DNA of 64,000 nucleotides from Clostridia bacterium (GCA_910575245.1 CAJTEN010000011.1:1-64000), one strand, 5' to 3'. Positions 51,432-61,177 are shown, counted from the stretch's first letter. Translations and numbers: made by a program. Notes: generated by a model from the letters alone, not told the origin.

Positions 51432-52669
51432 CCGCTCTCCTTTCCCGTCGCCTGTTCACGGTAAACCGCCGGGCTTACTCCCACGATTTCCTGAAATACT
51501 TTGCCAAAATAGCTACGCGTCCCGAAATGCAGCATATCGCTGATATCCTGAATGCTTTTCCGGCTCGTCACAAGCAGGATCTTTGCATGTTCGACCCGGG
51601 CCGCCTTGATATAATCCGTTACCCTTATTCCCATTTCCTTATAAAACTTTTTGGAGAAATAATAGGGCGTATACCCCACGGCCGCCGCAACCTCATCCAT
51701 GGAGACCGGCTCCAGCACATGAGCCTTTATATAACCGCAGGCATCCTGGATGGTCCTGGAGATCTGTGCCTGGCCCTGTACCTCCCTTACCCGTTTGATA
51801 TAGCCCTCCAGCATTTTCTCATGCACTCTGATCAACTGTATCATCGTCGTACAGCCCTCGATCTCCTCCACCTTCTGCCGTTCCATCTCACGCGCCAGAT
51901 GGACGGACAGTCCTCCCTCGATGGCCGCCCGGTTGCAGAGTGTCTCGAACATCAGCACTGTATTCTTGCCGTCCCGCAGCGCATCCCCGGTCTCCGACAG
52001 ATGCGCGCTGTTTCCCTTCAATGCATCCCGTATCACTTTCTTATAATCGGGGTTGCCTTCCTTCACTGCCTTCAGCAGTATCCTTTCTGCTTCCTGCATA
52101 CGGTCTGCCGAAACCGTCTCTTCCGTTTTTTCCTCCCACTGCAGTTCCTTTTGCGAGATCTGCGGCTCCGCTTCCTGCAGATAAATCTCGTCCACCGAGA
52201 TCATCTCCTCTGCGATCGAGTAGTGGAGCATCCGCGCATACTGCCTGAGCACTTCCATGCTCTGTACCGGAACTTCGGACAGAATCCGCAGCAACTGCCG
52301 CTGCATCTGCGGGGAAGATTCCCTTCGCTCCAGAGCCTCATGGATATGCCGCACGGAAACCCTGCTGGGGAACACCGGGCCAATCAGGATCAGATATTTC
52401 CTCCCCTCTTCCCCTACCACGTCGTGCGCGATCCATATCATATGCAGGGAATCACTCAGGATCAGCGGCTTCTCCCAGCCTTTCTCCCTTTGGAAAATAT
52501 AGTCCCAGCAGTCGCTCAGTTCCAGAAACGCAAGAAACTCCTGCTGGTTACTGCTTGTAGAATAGAAAAGGCTGCGCTTTCTGCTGAAGCACCACATGCC
52601 GATTCCTGCCGCCGCATAGATCTGTCCTGCAAATATACGTAACTTTTCTTCAACAGCAACTTCTCCCAT
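51428..52669 (-). CDS. AraC-family regulator with long sensor region
   Basis: 413 residues from ATG 52669 (AGGAGG five bases upstream). Residues ~1-150 look like a PAS/GAF- or YesN-type sensor (GMWCFSRKRSLFYS, HMIWIAHDVVGEEGRKYLIL), followed by a long helical middle part (~150-310) and the AraC DNA-binding domain (VSMDEVAAAVGYTPYYFSKKF, QDISDMLHFGTRSYFGKVF). It lies 34 bases after the GH2 gene and is probably cotranscribed; it is also divergently near the symporter operon, which it may control. Confidence 0.9.
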   Translation of the reverse strand: MGEVAVEEKLRIFAGQIYAAAGIGMWCFSRKRSLFYSTSSNQQEFLAFLELSDCWDYIFQREKGWEKPLILSDSLHMIWIAHDVVGEEGRKYLILIGPVFPSRVSVRHIHEALERRESSPQMQRQLLRILSEVPVQSMEVLRQYARMLHYSIAEEMISVDEIYLQEAEPQISQKELQWEEKTEETVSADRMQEAERILLKAVKEGNPDYKKVIRDALKGNSAHLSETGDALRDGKNTVLMFETLCNRAAIEGGLSVHLAREMERQKVEEIEGCTTMIQLIRVHEKMLEGYIKRVREVQGQAQISRTIQDACGYIKAHVLEPVSMDEVAAAVGYTPYYFSKKFYKEMGIRVTDYIKAARVEHAKILLVTSRKSIQDISDMLHFGTRSYFGKVFQEIVGVSPAVYREQATGKESG

Positions 52670-52703
52670 CGTTTCCTCCTCCGGGCAGCAATTTTCAGAA
52701 CCC

Positions 52704-55154
52704 TCAGACACATTCCAAATCAACGGCTGTCTCTTCTACGCCTTCCCCGGACAGAAATACCCTGACACTGCCCTTTTCCGCACTGCTTCTTATGACCGCC
52801 TGCAGCCTGCCCAGATAGGTCTGGTGATGATCCTGGTTATATTTCTCCTCATTCCTATGGTATGCGCTGCCAAACCCCTGCAGAGTTCCCGCACCCTCTG
52901 TCCGGATAAACAGCTCTCGTTCCGGAAGCAGCTTTATAGTCCCCTCGCGGTCCGTGAGACAGATGTCTATGAATGCAAAATCCTGCCCGCCGGCCTTTAA
53001 AACCCTCTTATCCGGTACTGCAGTGATCACGGTTTCCTTTCCGGCCGTAGATACGTTTGTCCGGTATACTTCCCGGTGCTCCTTATCATATGCGATCCCC
53101 AGGAGTTCTCCCGGTTCATAGATGCAGGGAATCTTCGCGAAATAATCCTTCACCTTTGCCCCGCCTGCTTTTCTTCCATTGAGATAGAGCTCCACAGAAT
53201 CCGCATCCGTATAGGCGTCTACCCAGGTGGGGTTTCCCTCCAGTCCTTCGTAAGTCCATCCGTCCACCGTATCCGTCCAGCGGTAGCTTTCACAGTTCGG
53301 CGCAACGCCGTTATGGACCGGCGGCTGGGAGGCAAGATACAATCCCCTCTTCTCCTTGCCCGTATAGGCGCCCCATGCGAATTCATACCGGTGGATCGCC
53401 GGAAGAATGGTGCCGTTCAGATCGATCACACCTCCGTAATTAACGAGCCACGGATATGCCTTTTTATTTCTCTCGCTGTCGGGAGAAGTCTCTTCCCCGG
53501 TCTCATAGTAAAGATTGCCGCAGTTTGCTTCCCCCAGATGATCCTGCAGCGTCCACACGAAGTCTCCGATCACATAAGGATGTTCCTTTGCAAACCGCAT
53601 CGTATCCACCAGCATGGTACAGCGTGTCTCCGTCCCCAGAAGCACTCTTTCGGGATGGAGCCGGTGCAGTGTCTCATACCTGTCCTCATAGTAGTTATAG
53701 CCGGCCACATCCAGACAGGGATATAGATTTTTTGTCGCCTCTTCATCCATTTTAACATAAGATTCCGGATATTTCTGTCCCTTTTCGTTATCCGGAAGGT
53801 TGGCCGCCGCACCCATGAAAATACGCATATAATGCTTCCAGTCCTGTTCCTGATTGGCAGGATCTTTGGCCATCCACTCGTCTTCATCCTCTTCCAGATA
53901 GGGCGTGCCCTCCAGATACTCCCGCAGCCAGTGTACGCTTGGGCACATCGTCATCAGACGGGTGGTATCCAGGCTGCGGATGATCTCCAGAATCTGCTTG
54001 CCGATGCGGACACCCTTCACGCCTCCCGCCTCCGGGATCTCGTTGCCGATAGAATACAGGATCACACTGGGATGGTTATAGGCATCCTCCACCATAGCCC
54101 TGGTATCCTCCGGGAACTCTTGTTCAAAAAGTCCTCCATACGGGTTGCCTCCCTTGGGACGGAACCAGTAATCAAAAGCCTCGTCCATCACGTACAGCCC
54201 CACTTCGTCACAGGCTTTCATCAGGCTCCGGGACATGGGGTGATGGGCCGAGCGGATGGCATTGAACCCTGCCTCCTTGATCTTCTTTGCACGGTGCAGC
54301 TCCGTGGCGTCGTTGTTGATCACGCCGATCACGCCTTTATCGTTATGAATGCATCCGCCGCGCAGAAATTCCGGTTTCCCGTTGATCAGAAGCCCCCTTG
54401 CCGGATCAACTGCGACGGTACGGATGCCAAAGCTTTCCGTGACGCGGTCGCAGATCCTGCCGTCCTTTCGCAGCGTCACTACCGCTTCGTATAGTTCCGG
54501 GGTTCCGGCGCTCCACAGCTTTGCGTCCGGGATCTCCAGTTCCATGGACATGGCCTCTCCTTCAATCCGCGCCGCCGCTTCTGCCGCTTTTTCGCCTTTA
54601 TGTAAAATGTCCAACTGTATTTCCCCGTCTCCGTGAAGCTTCAGGTCCACCCGGATTCTGGCCGGGTGGATCGATAACGTCGTAACCTTCACCCCGTTAA
54701 GCTCTACGTAAGCGTCCTCACCGATATAGAGATTCACCGGACGGTAGATCCCGCCGCCTGTATACCATCTGCCATGACCTTCCTTCGGCACATTCGCAAC
54801 TGCCCTGACTGTATTCTCCTCCCCATACCGAAGATGAGGGTTCAGTTCGATCTGAAACGGCGTAAAACCGTAAGGCTTCTCGCAGACCTCCCGGCCATTG
54901 ACCGATACCGTGCTCATACAGTAAACGGCCTCAAATTCCAGTATCCATCTCTGGTTTTTCGCTTCCTCCGGAACAAAGAATTTCTTCGTATATTCGTAAG
55001 TTCCTCCGTGGAAACCCGCCAGCAGAAAATAAGTCCGCATCTCAGGATCCCGTTCCGTGTTGATCATCGCGTCATGGGGTAAGATGACCTGCTCCCGGCG
55101 GTTTCTCTCCCGGTCTTCGAAGATCCAGTTCTGATTAAACTCTGTTTTTCTCAT
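52704..55154 (-). CDS. Glycoside hydrolase family 2
   Basis: 816 residues; start at 55154 (MRKTEFNQNWIFED) with AAAGG ten bases upstream. Sugar-binding domain (QVILPHDAMINTERDP, GRWYTGGGIYRPVNLY), immunoglobulin-like domain, TIM barrel with acid/base Glu in YSIGNEIPEAGG and nucleophile Glu in LLGTETRCTM, and DUF4982-type tail (VELYLNGRKAGGAKV). No signal peptide. Third GH2 of the window and only distantly similar to the other two. Likely beta-galactosidase or beta-glucuronidase on imported oligosaccharides. Confidence 0.93.
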   Translation of the reverse strand: MRKTEFNQNWIFEDRERNRREQVILPHDAMINTERDPEMRTYFLLAGFHGGTYEYTKKFFVPEEAKNQRWILEFEAVYCMSTVSVNGREVCEKPYGFTPFQIELNPHLRYGEENTVRAVANVPKEGHGRWYTGGGIYRPVNLYIGEDAYVELNGVKVTTLSIHPARIRVDLKLHGDGEIQLDILHKGEKAAEAAARIEGEAMSMELEIPDAKLWSAGTPELYEAVVTLRKDGRICDRVTESFGIRTVAVDPARGLLINGKPEFLRGGCIHNDKGVIGVINNDATELHRAKKIKEAGFNAIRSAHHPMSRSLMKACDEVGLYVMDEAFDYWFRPKGGNPYGGLFEQEFPEDTRAMVEDAYNHPSVILYSIGNEIPEAGGVKGVRIGKQILEIIRSLDTTRLMTMCPSVHWLREYLEGTPYLEEDEDEWMAKDPANQEQDWKHYMRIFMGAAANLPDNEKGQKYPESYVKMDEEATKNLYPCLDVAGYNYYEDRYETLHRLHPERVLLGTETRCTMLVDTMRFAKEHPYVIGDFVWTLQDHLGEANCGNLYYETGEETSPDSERNKKAYPWLVNYGGVIDLNGTILPAIHRYEFAWGAYTGKEKRGLYLASQPPVHNGVAPNCESYRWTDTVDGWTYEGLEGNPTWVDAYTDADSVELYLNGRKAGGAKVKDYFAKIPCIYEPGELLGIAYDKEHREVYRTNVSTAGKETVITAVPDKRVLKAGGQDFAFIDICLTDREGTIKLLPERELFIRTEGAGTLQGFGSAYHRNEEKYNQDHHQTYLGRLQAVIRSSAEKGSVRVFLSGEGVEETAVDLECV

Positions 55155-55267
55155 ATCACAGTAACCTTTCATTCTTGCCTTTTCCAATATTATAGCCGTT
55201 TTTCTTCTTTCCAGAAACTTACGGATTAGCTTATTTGTGCAAATATTCGTCTTGATTTCTGATATCG

Positions 55268-55951
55268 TTAACGATAAAAAAATACAAACACGGCAACAAT
55301 GGATATTGAATTTCCAAGAATATGTGAAAGGGTGCTGATAACGCAATTCCCGGATTTATGATAAATAACCGAGAAAATCAAACTGTCGATAAATACAGCG
55401 GCAATGTCATAAACTACAATCCCTGTGTTTCCTGCGGCAATATGTCCTGCGGCAAAAACAGCGGACGATACCACTGCGCAAACCCAAATCGGAAATAATT
55501 TCAAGGTCTTTCCAAAGAAGAATCCGCGATATGCAATCTCTTCACCGAATGCTGCAATGATAACCTGCCCTATTAACAGTATTGTCTTATCAAAAGACAG
55601 TATAGAACCTGTCCGCCCCATTACATGAGCAACAAATCCTCCGCTGAAAATCATATTTCCTACAATAAGCGTTACAATTCCGCTTACACTCGGCAGTAAC
55701 ATCCAGGCAAGCACACCCGGCTTTTTAATATCCTCCACAATAGTATTCAAACGCAAACCCGATTCGGAATCTTGCGTTTTGGCGACAGATTCCGTAATAA
55801 AGAAAAACGCTATCCCAACTAACACAGAATACCCTGCTATATTTGAAGAGGGCACCACTTTCGTTACCGTCAACAGTATCATAGATGTCACACCTATGAG
55901 CGTGAGAGCAGTACTCTTTTTGTTATGATCCATAACTTGCCGATTTTTCAT
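55268..55951 (-). CDS. CPBP-family intramembrane metalloprotease
   Basis: 227 residues; start 55951 has AGGAGG seven bases upstream and overlaps the TetR stop by ATGA. About seven hydrophobic helices; motifs FGEEIAYRGFFFGK (EExxxR), FAAGHIAAG and a C-terminal HILGN. Family members process prenylated or bacteriocin-type peptides or give immunity. Coupled to a TetR repressor, so probably induced by some small molecule. Confidence 0.88.
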   Translation of the reverse strand: MKNRQVMDHNKKSTALTLIGVTSMILLTVTKVVPSSNIAGYSVLVGIAFFFITESVAKTQDSESGLRLNTIVEDIKKPGVLAWMLLPSVSGIVTLIVGNMIFSGGFVAHVMGRTGSILSFDKTILLIGQVIIAAFGEEIAYRGFFFGKTLKLFPIWVCAVVSSAVFAAGHIAAGNTGIVVYDIAAVFIDSLIFSVIYHKSGNCVISTLSHILGNSISIVAVFVFFYR

Positions 55952-56520
55952 GTTGTTTCCTCCTGTACAGCTAATATTGCACCTCTGTAAGCCCATTCTA
56001 AGTGAGATTTTATGAGTTCTTCATCATACTCCAATGAATTATTGGCTATGATACTTGCATACCCATGGGCGAACAGAGAAATGGTCAGAAAAACCTTTTT
56101 TGTTTGTTCTGTGCTCATACCTGTTGCTTCCTGCATTGCAGAAATAACAGGTACAAGTTCAGGGGAATCAATCATCTCAAGCAGGTTGTTTTCAACTATA
56201 AAATCCGATTGAAACAGAAAGCGGAACAAATGTGGTTCCTCAACCGCAAATCGAATATAATTTAATCCAATTCCAAGCATAACTCCTTTCTGCGGATCTC
56301 CAATCTTCATCAGATATTCTGTATGATACCGGTCCAATTTTGCATAGACAGCTCTTTTTAATTCCTTAATCGTTGCAAAGTGGTACATAACAGGCTGTGT
56401 GGAACAATTTAGCTTCTTTGATACTGTTCGTGCATTGATGTTTTCCGCACCTGTTTCACGGGCGACCTCAAATGCAGCGACAATAACCATATCTTTTGTA
56501 ATTTTGGGTTTTGGCGGCAT
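55948..56520 (-). CDS. TetR-family transcriptional regulator
   Basis: 190 residues; start 56520 with GAGAGG seven bases upstream. Helix-turn-helix at residues ~25-45 (INARTVSKKLNCSTQPVMYHF), then a helical ligand-binding domain (PHLFRFLFQSDF, TISLFAHGYASIIANNS). It likely represses its own operon with the CPBP protease. The 56521-56740 region upstream holds the promoter but nothing else I recognise. Confidence 0.9.
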   Translation of the reverse strand: MPPKPKITKDMVIVAAFEVARETGAENINARTVSKKLNCSTQPVMYHFATIKELKRAVYAKLDRYHTEYLMKIGDPQKGVMLGIGLNYIRFAVEEPHLFRFLFQSDFIVENNLLEMIDSPELVPVISAMQEATGMSTEQTKKVFLTISLFAHGYASIIANNSLEYDEELIKSHLEWAYRGAILAVQEETT

Positions 56521-56740
56521 AGCTTTTCCTCTCATTATATTATTTGCATTATATAACAACAATTATATTATAGCTCGCAACAATGATTCAGTCAATCCTT
56601 CCGGACGAACTGTTACCCTATTTTCATCTTTCCGAAAAACGGTATAGTGGAAGATATGTTCTATTTTTGCGAACTACTAGAACTGTGTAGACATATCCAG
56701 GAAGGAATGTGAACAGACTGGGGCTAACCGCAAAAAAGCA

Positions 56741-56777
56741 AAAAAATAAGACCAGGAACCTGTTTTTAGATTCCCGG
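56741..56777 (-). terminator. Intrinsic terminator of the Rpn-like gene
   Basis: On the minus strand CCGGGAA (56777-56771) pairs with TTCCTGG (56758-56752), one G-U, then TTATTTTTT. Confidence 0.65.
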
Positions 56778-56790
56778 CCCACAATTCTGT

Positions 56791-57576
56791 TTACACTGTT
56801 CTTTCGTCTTTCAATTTCTTTACCTCATCCAGAGAAAGCCCAGAAATATTAACAATTTCCTCTAAAGCATATTTACCAGCTGCCAACATACGGAGCGCAA
56901 CCTCTTTCATTCCCTCTTTCAATGTCTGATTCCTCATATCTTCCATAGCACGGCACATAATCTCGATTCCCTCCTTGCTCTCTTCGAAAAATCTCACCCT
57001 GTCCGCCAGTATCCCATAGTACATATCCGCTGCGTCTGTGCAGGAGAAGTCATGCATTAACTTCCCGATTGGCGTATCGCTGCGGTAAGCGCCATTTATA
57101 TACAGTATGTGCGAACCGTCCTCAAATCTTTCCCCGGTTCCTAAAAAGCACCGCTCAATCGGATAGAGCGGCAGCCCTTTTCCCATTACGTCATTCTCTG
57201 TGATAAAGATTACCCACGTTTCCGGCAGCTTGTCGAAGTCCTCACCTTTCTTCAAAAGGTTTGCGTCCATCATGCTGCTGTTGTACCTGGCTCTTTTTCT
57301 CCCGGCTCCTTTGTCAGAGCGCTGTACTTCCACATTCAGTTTTGCCCCTGTGCTGTCCGTAGCCAGGATATCCAGCCTCACCGAACGGTTCAGCAGATTC
57401 TCCACAAATACCTGGGTTCGGACGTCCAGCACCTTTAAATCCGGCTTTTCCAGTACAATCTGTAATACCAGTTCTATGCTTGCCGTATCTTGCTCAAAAC
57501 ACTTTGTGAGGAAATCATCAATTTCTGAATCCCGGCTTGTTTCCGTTATCGTTTTTTCACATCTTTCACATCTCAT
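56791..57576 (-). CDS. Rpn-like PD-(D/E)XK nuclease family protein
   Basis: 261 residues. The family core is clear: NRSVRLDILATDSTGAKLNVEVQRSD (read in two parts, D...ExQ), followed by ARYNSSMMDANLLKKGEDF and the conserved region VIFITENDVMGKGLPLY. The usual DxxFK segment at the N-terminus is replaced by MRCERCEKTITETSRDSEID and no ribosome site is visible, so the 5' end may be altered. Family of recombination-promoting nuclease or transposase-like proteins, commonly multicopy in Lachnospiraceae; distinct from the 31476 protein. Confidence 0.75.
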   Translation of the reverse strand: MRCERCEKTITETSRDSEIDDFLTKCFEQDTASIELVLQIVLEKPDLKVLDVRTQVFVENLLNRSVRLDILATDSTGAKLNVEVQRSDKGAGRKRARYNSSMMDANLLKKGEDFDKLPETWVIFITENDVMGKGLPLYPIERCFLGTGERFEDGSHILYINGAYRSDTPIGKLMHDFSCTDAADMYYGILADRVRFFEESKEGIEIMCRAMEDMRNQTLKEGMKEVALRMLAAGKYALEEIVNISGLSLDEVKKLKDERTV

Positions 57577-57684
57577 TTTTCAGCATAATTTTCGTTTCAT
57601 GCTTCAATCACTTTGTCTATGCGTTCTCTAATTGGTTTCCAAGCTTGAAAAGAAATATCGCAATCCACCATGTGTTGTTCACGT

Positions 57685-58992
57685 TCACTTTGCGTACTCT
57701 GCCAGTTCATATACCCTTGCTTTTGTTAAGTCTGCCGCTGTCGTTGCTTCCACCGACGGCTGTATGCTTCCGCCCTCACACTCCTGCCCGGCGGCCTGCA
57801 CTTCTGCATCCTTAGCTGCAATCCACTCTCTTTCCTCTTTCCGCAAAATTTCCATGTCTGCTTCGTTTAGGTTCGCTTCCAGCAGTCCCCACACAATATT
57901 CAAGGTATCGTCCCACAGTTGATGCATCTGTGCTGCAGTTATATTCATATCCATTTGTGTGTCGGCTTCCTTCTGTTTTTTCTCTATTTCTTTCTCCTGC
58001 TCCTCGGCATAGGAAATCTCCATAGCGATTTTCTCGGAAAGGTTCTGTTGGGATGCGCTCTCTTCGGATGGGTTTCCTGTCACAGTGTCTCCGGTTTGTC
58101 CTTTGTCCGGTGCACCGTCAGGGAAGGAATAGGTATCCCCGTCCAGAACACCAGCGGCATCCGTAATAACTATCACTTTCGCCTGGCTGCCAGTAACAGA
58201 AATATCTGCCAGCACATAGGGGTCTTCGCCGGTAAAGCGGAGCATGTCCCCCTCCCAGACCGCTGTACCCTTAAGTTCGGTGGTGCGGTGGACGCTGATT
58301 TCTACCGCATAGGTTCCATCTGGCTGCAAAGCAAGGGTCAGCTTGCTATAGACGTCAGATGTGCCCTGCTTATCGGTATAGATGCCGGAAACGTCCTCCT
58401 TCTCTGCCTGCTTCATGTCATCCCTCTGCTTCTTTTTGGCACAATACAAAAATTCCGCTTCTTCCTGTAGAGATTTTCTGTAATACACATTGATTTCATC
58501 AGCGCCGTATTCTAACATATAATAACTGAAATCAGCCGTATCGTCAGCATATATCTGTTCCGGATATTTGATATATATTTTGTTGTCCTCTATGGCTTCT
58601 ATGTTAGAAGAATCCGCTAAAAAACGATAGGAGGCTTCTGATTCATAATCGGAAATATCATATCCGCCGGATGTTTTTTCTATCACCAGCTTTCCGGTTC
58701 CCCCATCCGATATATACTCATATTCCCCCGCCGGAATTTCCGGCACATTCTCTTTTCCGGTTTCTGCCCTCTCCTCTCCCGCCACACGTTCAGCCGAACC
58801 GCCATTGTCCGAACCGGTATTATCTTCTGCATTTTCGGTATTCTGTGCTGCCTGCGGCTCTTCATCACTTTCCACGTTTTTTTCTATGCCGCTTTCAACC
58901 TTCGTCTCATCCTCCGGTTTCTCCATCTGCCCACACGAAGAAAGCGCAAACATAATCGCGCCCGCCGCCATTGCCATTTTCATCTTCCTCAT
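57685..58992 (-). CDS. Lipoprotein with C-terminal LprI-like domain
   Basis: 435 residues. The signal peptide ends in a lipobox (ALSSC, Cys at ~20). A low-complexity acidic linker (~25-85) is followed by a beta-rich part with a repeated Gly/Tyr pattern (AGEYEYISDGG, SGIYTDKQGTSDVYSKL, WEGDMLRFTGEDP). The last ~110 residues (MNITAAQMHQLWDDTLNIVW, EILRKEEREWIAAKDAEVQ) match the LprI/DUF1311 type, known as lysozyme-inhibitor-like. It is attached to the outer face of the membrane. AGGAGG precedes ATG. A 15-bp direct repeat upstream (59066-59100) may be the site of the neighbouring LytTR regulator. Confidence 0.8.
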   Translation of the reverse strand: MRKMKMAMAAGAIMFALSSCGQMEKPEDETKVESGIEKNVESDEEPQAAQNTENAEDNTGSDNGGSAERVAGEERAETGKENVPEIPAGEYEYISDGGTGKLVIEKTSGGYDISDYESEASYRFLADSSNIEAIEDNKIYIKYPEQIYADDTADFSYYMLEYGADEINVYYRKSLQEEAEFLYCAKKKQRDDMKQAEKEDVSGIYTDKQGTSDVYSKLTLALQPDGTYAVEISVHRTTELKGTAVWEGDMLRFTGEDPYVLADISVTGSQAKVIVITDAAGVLDGDTYSFPDGAPDKGQTGDTVTGNPSEESASQQNLSEKIAMEISYAEEQEKEIEKKQKEADTQMDMNITAAQMHQLWDDTLNIVWGLLEANLNEADMEILRKEEREWIAAKDAEVQAAGQECEGGSIQPSVEATTAADLTKARVYELAEYAK

Positions 58993-59065
58993 TCGTTATC
59001 ACACCTCCTGCCTCAATCTTAATGCTTTATTTATATCACAGTGAGAAGAATAATAAAATGTTTCC

Positions 59066-59100
59066 TGCATAAACAACACAGATTTTGCATAAACGACACA
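59066..59100 (-). promoter_or_regulatory. Direct-repeat operator, LytTR-type spacing
   Basis: TGCATAAACAACACA (59066-59080) and TGCATAAACGACACA (59086-59100) agree at 14 of 15 positions with a 20-bp period, close to the two-turn spacing of LytTR sites. On the minus strand each contains GTTTATGCA. TATTAT-like sequence follows toward the lipoprotein gene. Confidence 0.5.
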
Positions 59101-59102
59101 AG

Positions 59103-59807
59103 TCAATTACCAAACCGCATTCTCCATTTAAAAAACTCCTTTTTAAACTCCTTACTGTGAGTCCTTCCAATCACTGCCTCTAGTCCATTGCAAAGTATTA
59201 TCCCACGGCTGTTTACTCTTTCGATATATTTCAAATTGACAATGTACGACCGCTGTATCTGAAAAAAGCCAAATTGGGACAGGCTTTGTGCCGTTTCAGA
59301 TATCCTTCCTTCACAAAAATGTTCGCTTCCATCCAACATGAGATACCTTAGTTTTCTTCCATATGTTTCAACAAGAAGAAGCTCATGCAAATTTATTTTT
59401 GTACAGATCCCATTCGTATCATTACAATCAATCATACGGTCCTGAATCCTGGTTGCAAAGAAAACTCCAAGGGCTTCATTGATTTCCTCCAGATGCCTTT
59501 TGTCTATGTATCTGAAAGCATTGACCCGATAACCGAGCCTTGCCATTTCCGTATGTGAAGTTAGAAAACATACTTTACATTTGTTTCCATGATTCATCAA
59601 CTGTTCCGCTATTTCAAAACCATCTTCCCCTTCCGCAAGTTCAATATCCAGAAACAGCAGATCTGCATCTGCATTTTTCATATAATCTTTTCCACTGCTA
59701 TAGGAATTGATTTGTGATGAAATATTTTTATCCCTGCAATATTTTTCAATCACAGCCTGTATCTTATCTCTCCATACCACTTCATCTTCTACAATGCCTA
59801 TTTTCAT
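59103..59807 (-). CDS. LytTR-family response regulator
   Basis: 234 residues; start at 59807 with AGAGGGG seven bases upstream (the frame is open to 59864). Receiver domain with VEDEV, phospho-Asp in LLFLDIELAEGEDGFE, and a K (DKRH) near the end; LytTR DNA-binding domain (INLHELLLVETYGRKLRYL, FFQIQRSYIVNLKYIERVN). Such regulators bind paired direct repeats two helical turns apart. Cotranscribed with the kinase upstream. Agr/ComD-E-like, but no peptide-pheromone gene or AgrB was found nearby. Confidence 0.93.
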   Translation of the reverse strand: MKIGIVEDEVVWRDKIQAVIEKYCRDKNISSQINSYSSGKDYMKNADADLLFLDIELAEGEDGFEIAEQLMNHGNKCKVCFLTSHTEMARLGYRVNAFRYIDKRHLEEINEALGVFFATRIQDRMIDCNDTNGICTKINLHELLLVETYGRKLRYLMLDGSEHFCEGRISETAQSLSQFGFFQIQRSYIVNLKYIERVNSRGIILCNGLEAVIGRTHSKEFKKEFFKWRMRFGN

Positions 59808-59860
59808 ATCTATACCCCTCTCTGTGCCCTGGCGGTGTGCAGATGTACGCTGCATATCAG

Positions 59861-61177
59861 TCAATTGTATGAAACAACCGTCTTTCCATCCCCTGCTTTC
59901 GGGATAGCAATACTGATTTTAAACAGCACTTCTCCATTTTCCTCTATTGATTCCATATAATACTCGCCATGATACTTTTCAACAGTTGCAACGATATTTT
60001 TCAGGCCAAAACCATGATTTTCCTTATCCTTTTTCGATGTCATAAAGAAGTCTGTTTTTGTGTTGATTCTTTTGGCTGCACTGTTACTGACAACAATAAA
60101 AATTTCCTTCTTGTGTTCTACAAGTTCAACACGTATTCTGGGAACATCTGTTTTTATCGCCGCTTCAACAGCATTTTGCAATATGTTTCCCATCAATGTG
60201 GTAATATCAAACATCTCCAGTGGCATTTTTTCAGATAGCTTGCCCCAAACAACGAACTCTATATTTTCCTTTATCGCCAAATACAAATAATAATTTACAA
60301 TAACATCGAGAGAACTATCCCCTGTATGAATCCTTAAATCAAACTCATCCTGCATATCCCAGATCGTATCTATGTACTCTTTGGCTTCTTCTGTCTTTTT
60401 CTCGTTCATTAACTCTCTAAGAACACCAATATGATTTACCAAATCATGTTTAAAACGCCGTACTGCTGCCGACTGCTGTAACTGATAATCGTATTGCTTT
60501 TTTTGCATATCCATAAAAGATTGCAGTTCCCTGTTCTGCCTGTTTGACAGTATATTTTTAACAGCAAGGCTGAGTGTAAGAAAAACAGAATAGATGACTC
60601 CCACTATACTGATAAAAAATACCGCATATGCATCCCAACCATACATTGTGTGATTATCATCGAAAAAAACAAAAACAAAATTGTAAAACATTTGAAAAAT
60701 ACTGCCTTGCACTAAAAGCGCAAACTTGTATTTGAACTCTATATCGCACATATAAACTTCATGTTTTTTAAGAATCCTCAGGTATGCCAAAAGATATATT
60801 ACAAACGAAAGCAAATAAGCAGGTTCCATCCACCAGGCAATATCTGTACTGCTGATTCCTCCGCCTATCATCATAACCTGTATCAACATGACGCTAAATG
60901 TATCAACTATTCCGGTAAAATACATGAGCGCTGCGCTTAATACAATCAAATGCCCTACACGCTCCTCAAAAAACAAACAGATGGAAAGCACGCTCCAAAC
61001 TATATAAACAATCGGGGAATTGACATCATAATATGCGTTGAAAGCACCTGCAAGCAGCACAATCAATCCAGATATACCAATAAAAAATCTGTTTCTTCTT
61101 GGACTTATGCTGAATCCGCAATGGATTATAAACAGATATATTAAATAATTTGATATGTTGTCTACAATATAAATCAT
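59861..61177 (-). CDS. GHKL-domain sensor histidine kinase (AgrC-like)
   Basis: 438 residues; start 61177 (MIYIVDNISNYLIYL) with GAGTGG before it. Six or so transmembrane helices in residues 1-~205, then a dimerisation helix with the phospho-His in AVRRFKHDLVNHIGVL and a GHKL ATPase domain (LMGNILQNAVEAA, GFGLKNIVATVEKYHG). The extended membrane domain is typical of peptide or membrane-signal receptors. It probably controls the LytTR regulator next to it and through it the lipoprotein gene. Confidence 0.92.
   Translation of the reverse strand: MIYIVDNISNYLIYLFIIHCGFSISPRRNRFFIGISGLIVLLAGAFNAYYDVNSPIVYIVWSVLSICLFFEERVGHLIVLSAALMYFTGIVDTFSVMLIQVMMIGGGISSTDIAWWMEPAYLLSFVIYLLAYLRILKKHEVYMCDIEFKYKFALLVQGSIFQMFYNFVFVFFDDNHTMYGWDAYAVFFISIVGVIYSVFLTLSLAVKNILSNRQNRELQSFMDMQKKQYDYQLQQSAAVRRFKHDLVNHIGVLRELMNEKKTEEAKEYIDTIWDMQDEFDLRIHTGDSSLDVIVNYYLYLAIKENIEFVVWGKLSEKMPLEMFDITTLMGNILQNAVEAAIKTDVPRIRVELVEHKKEIFIVVSNSAAKRINTKTDFFMTSKKDKENHGFGLKNIVATVEKYHGEYYMESIEENGEVLFKISIAIPKAGDGKTVVSYN

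Noticed and set aside
51527..52642. Open frame of 371 codons on the plus strand
   Set aside because: Antisense to the AraC gene, whose domains are unmistakable; the product is Leu/His/Arg-rich shadow sequence.
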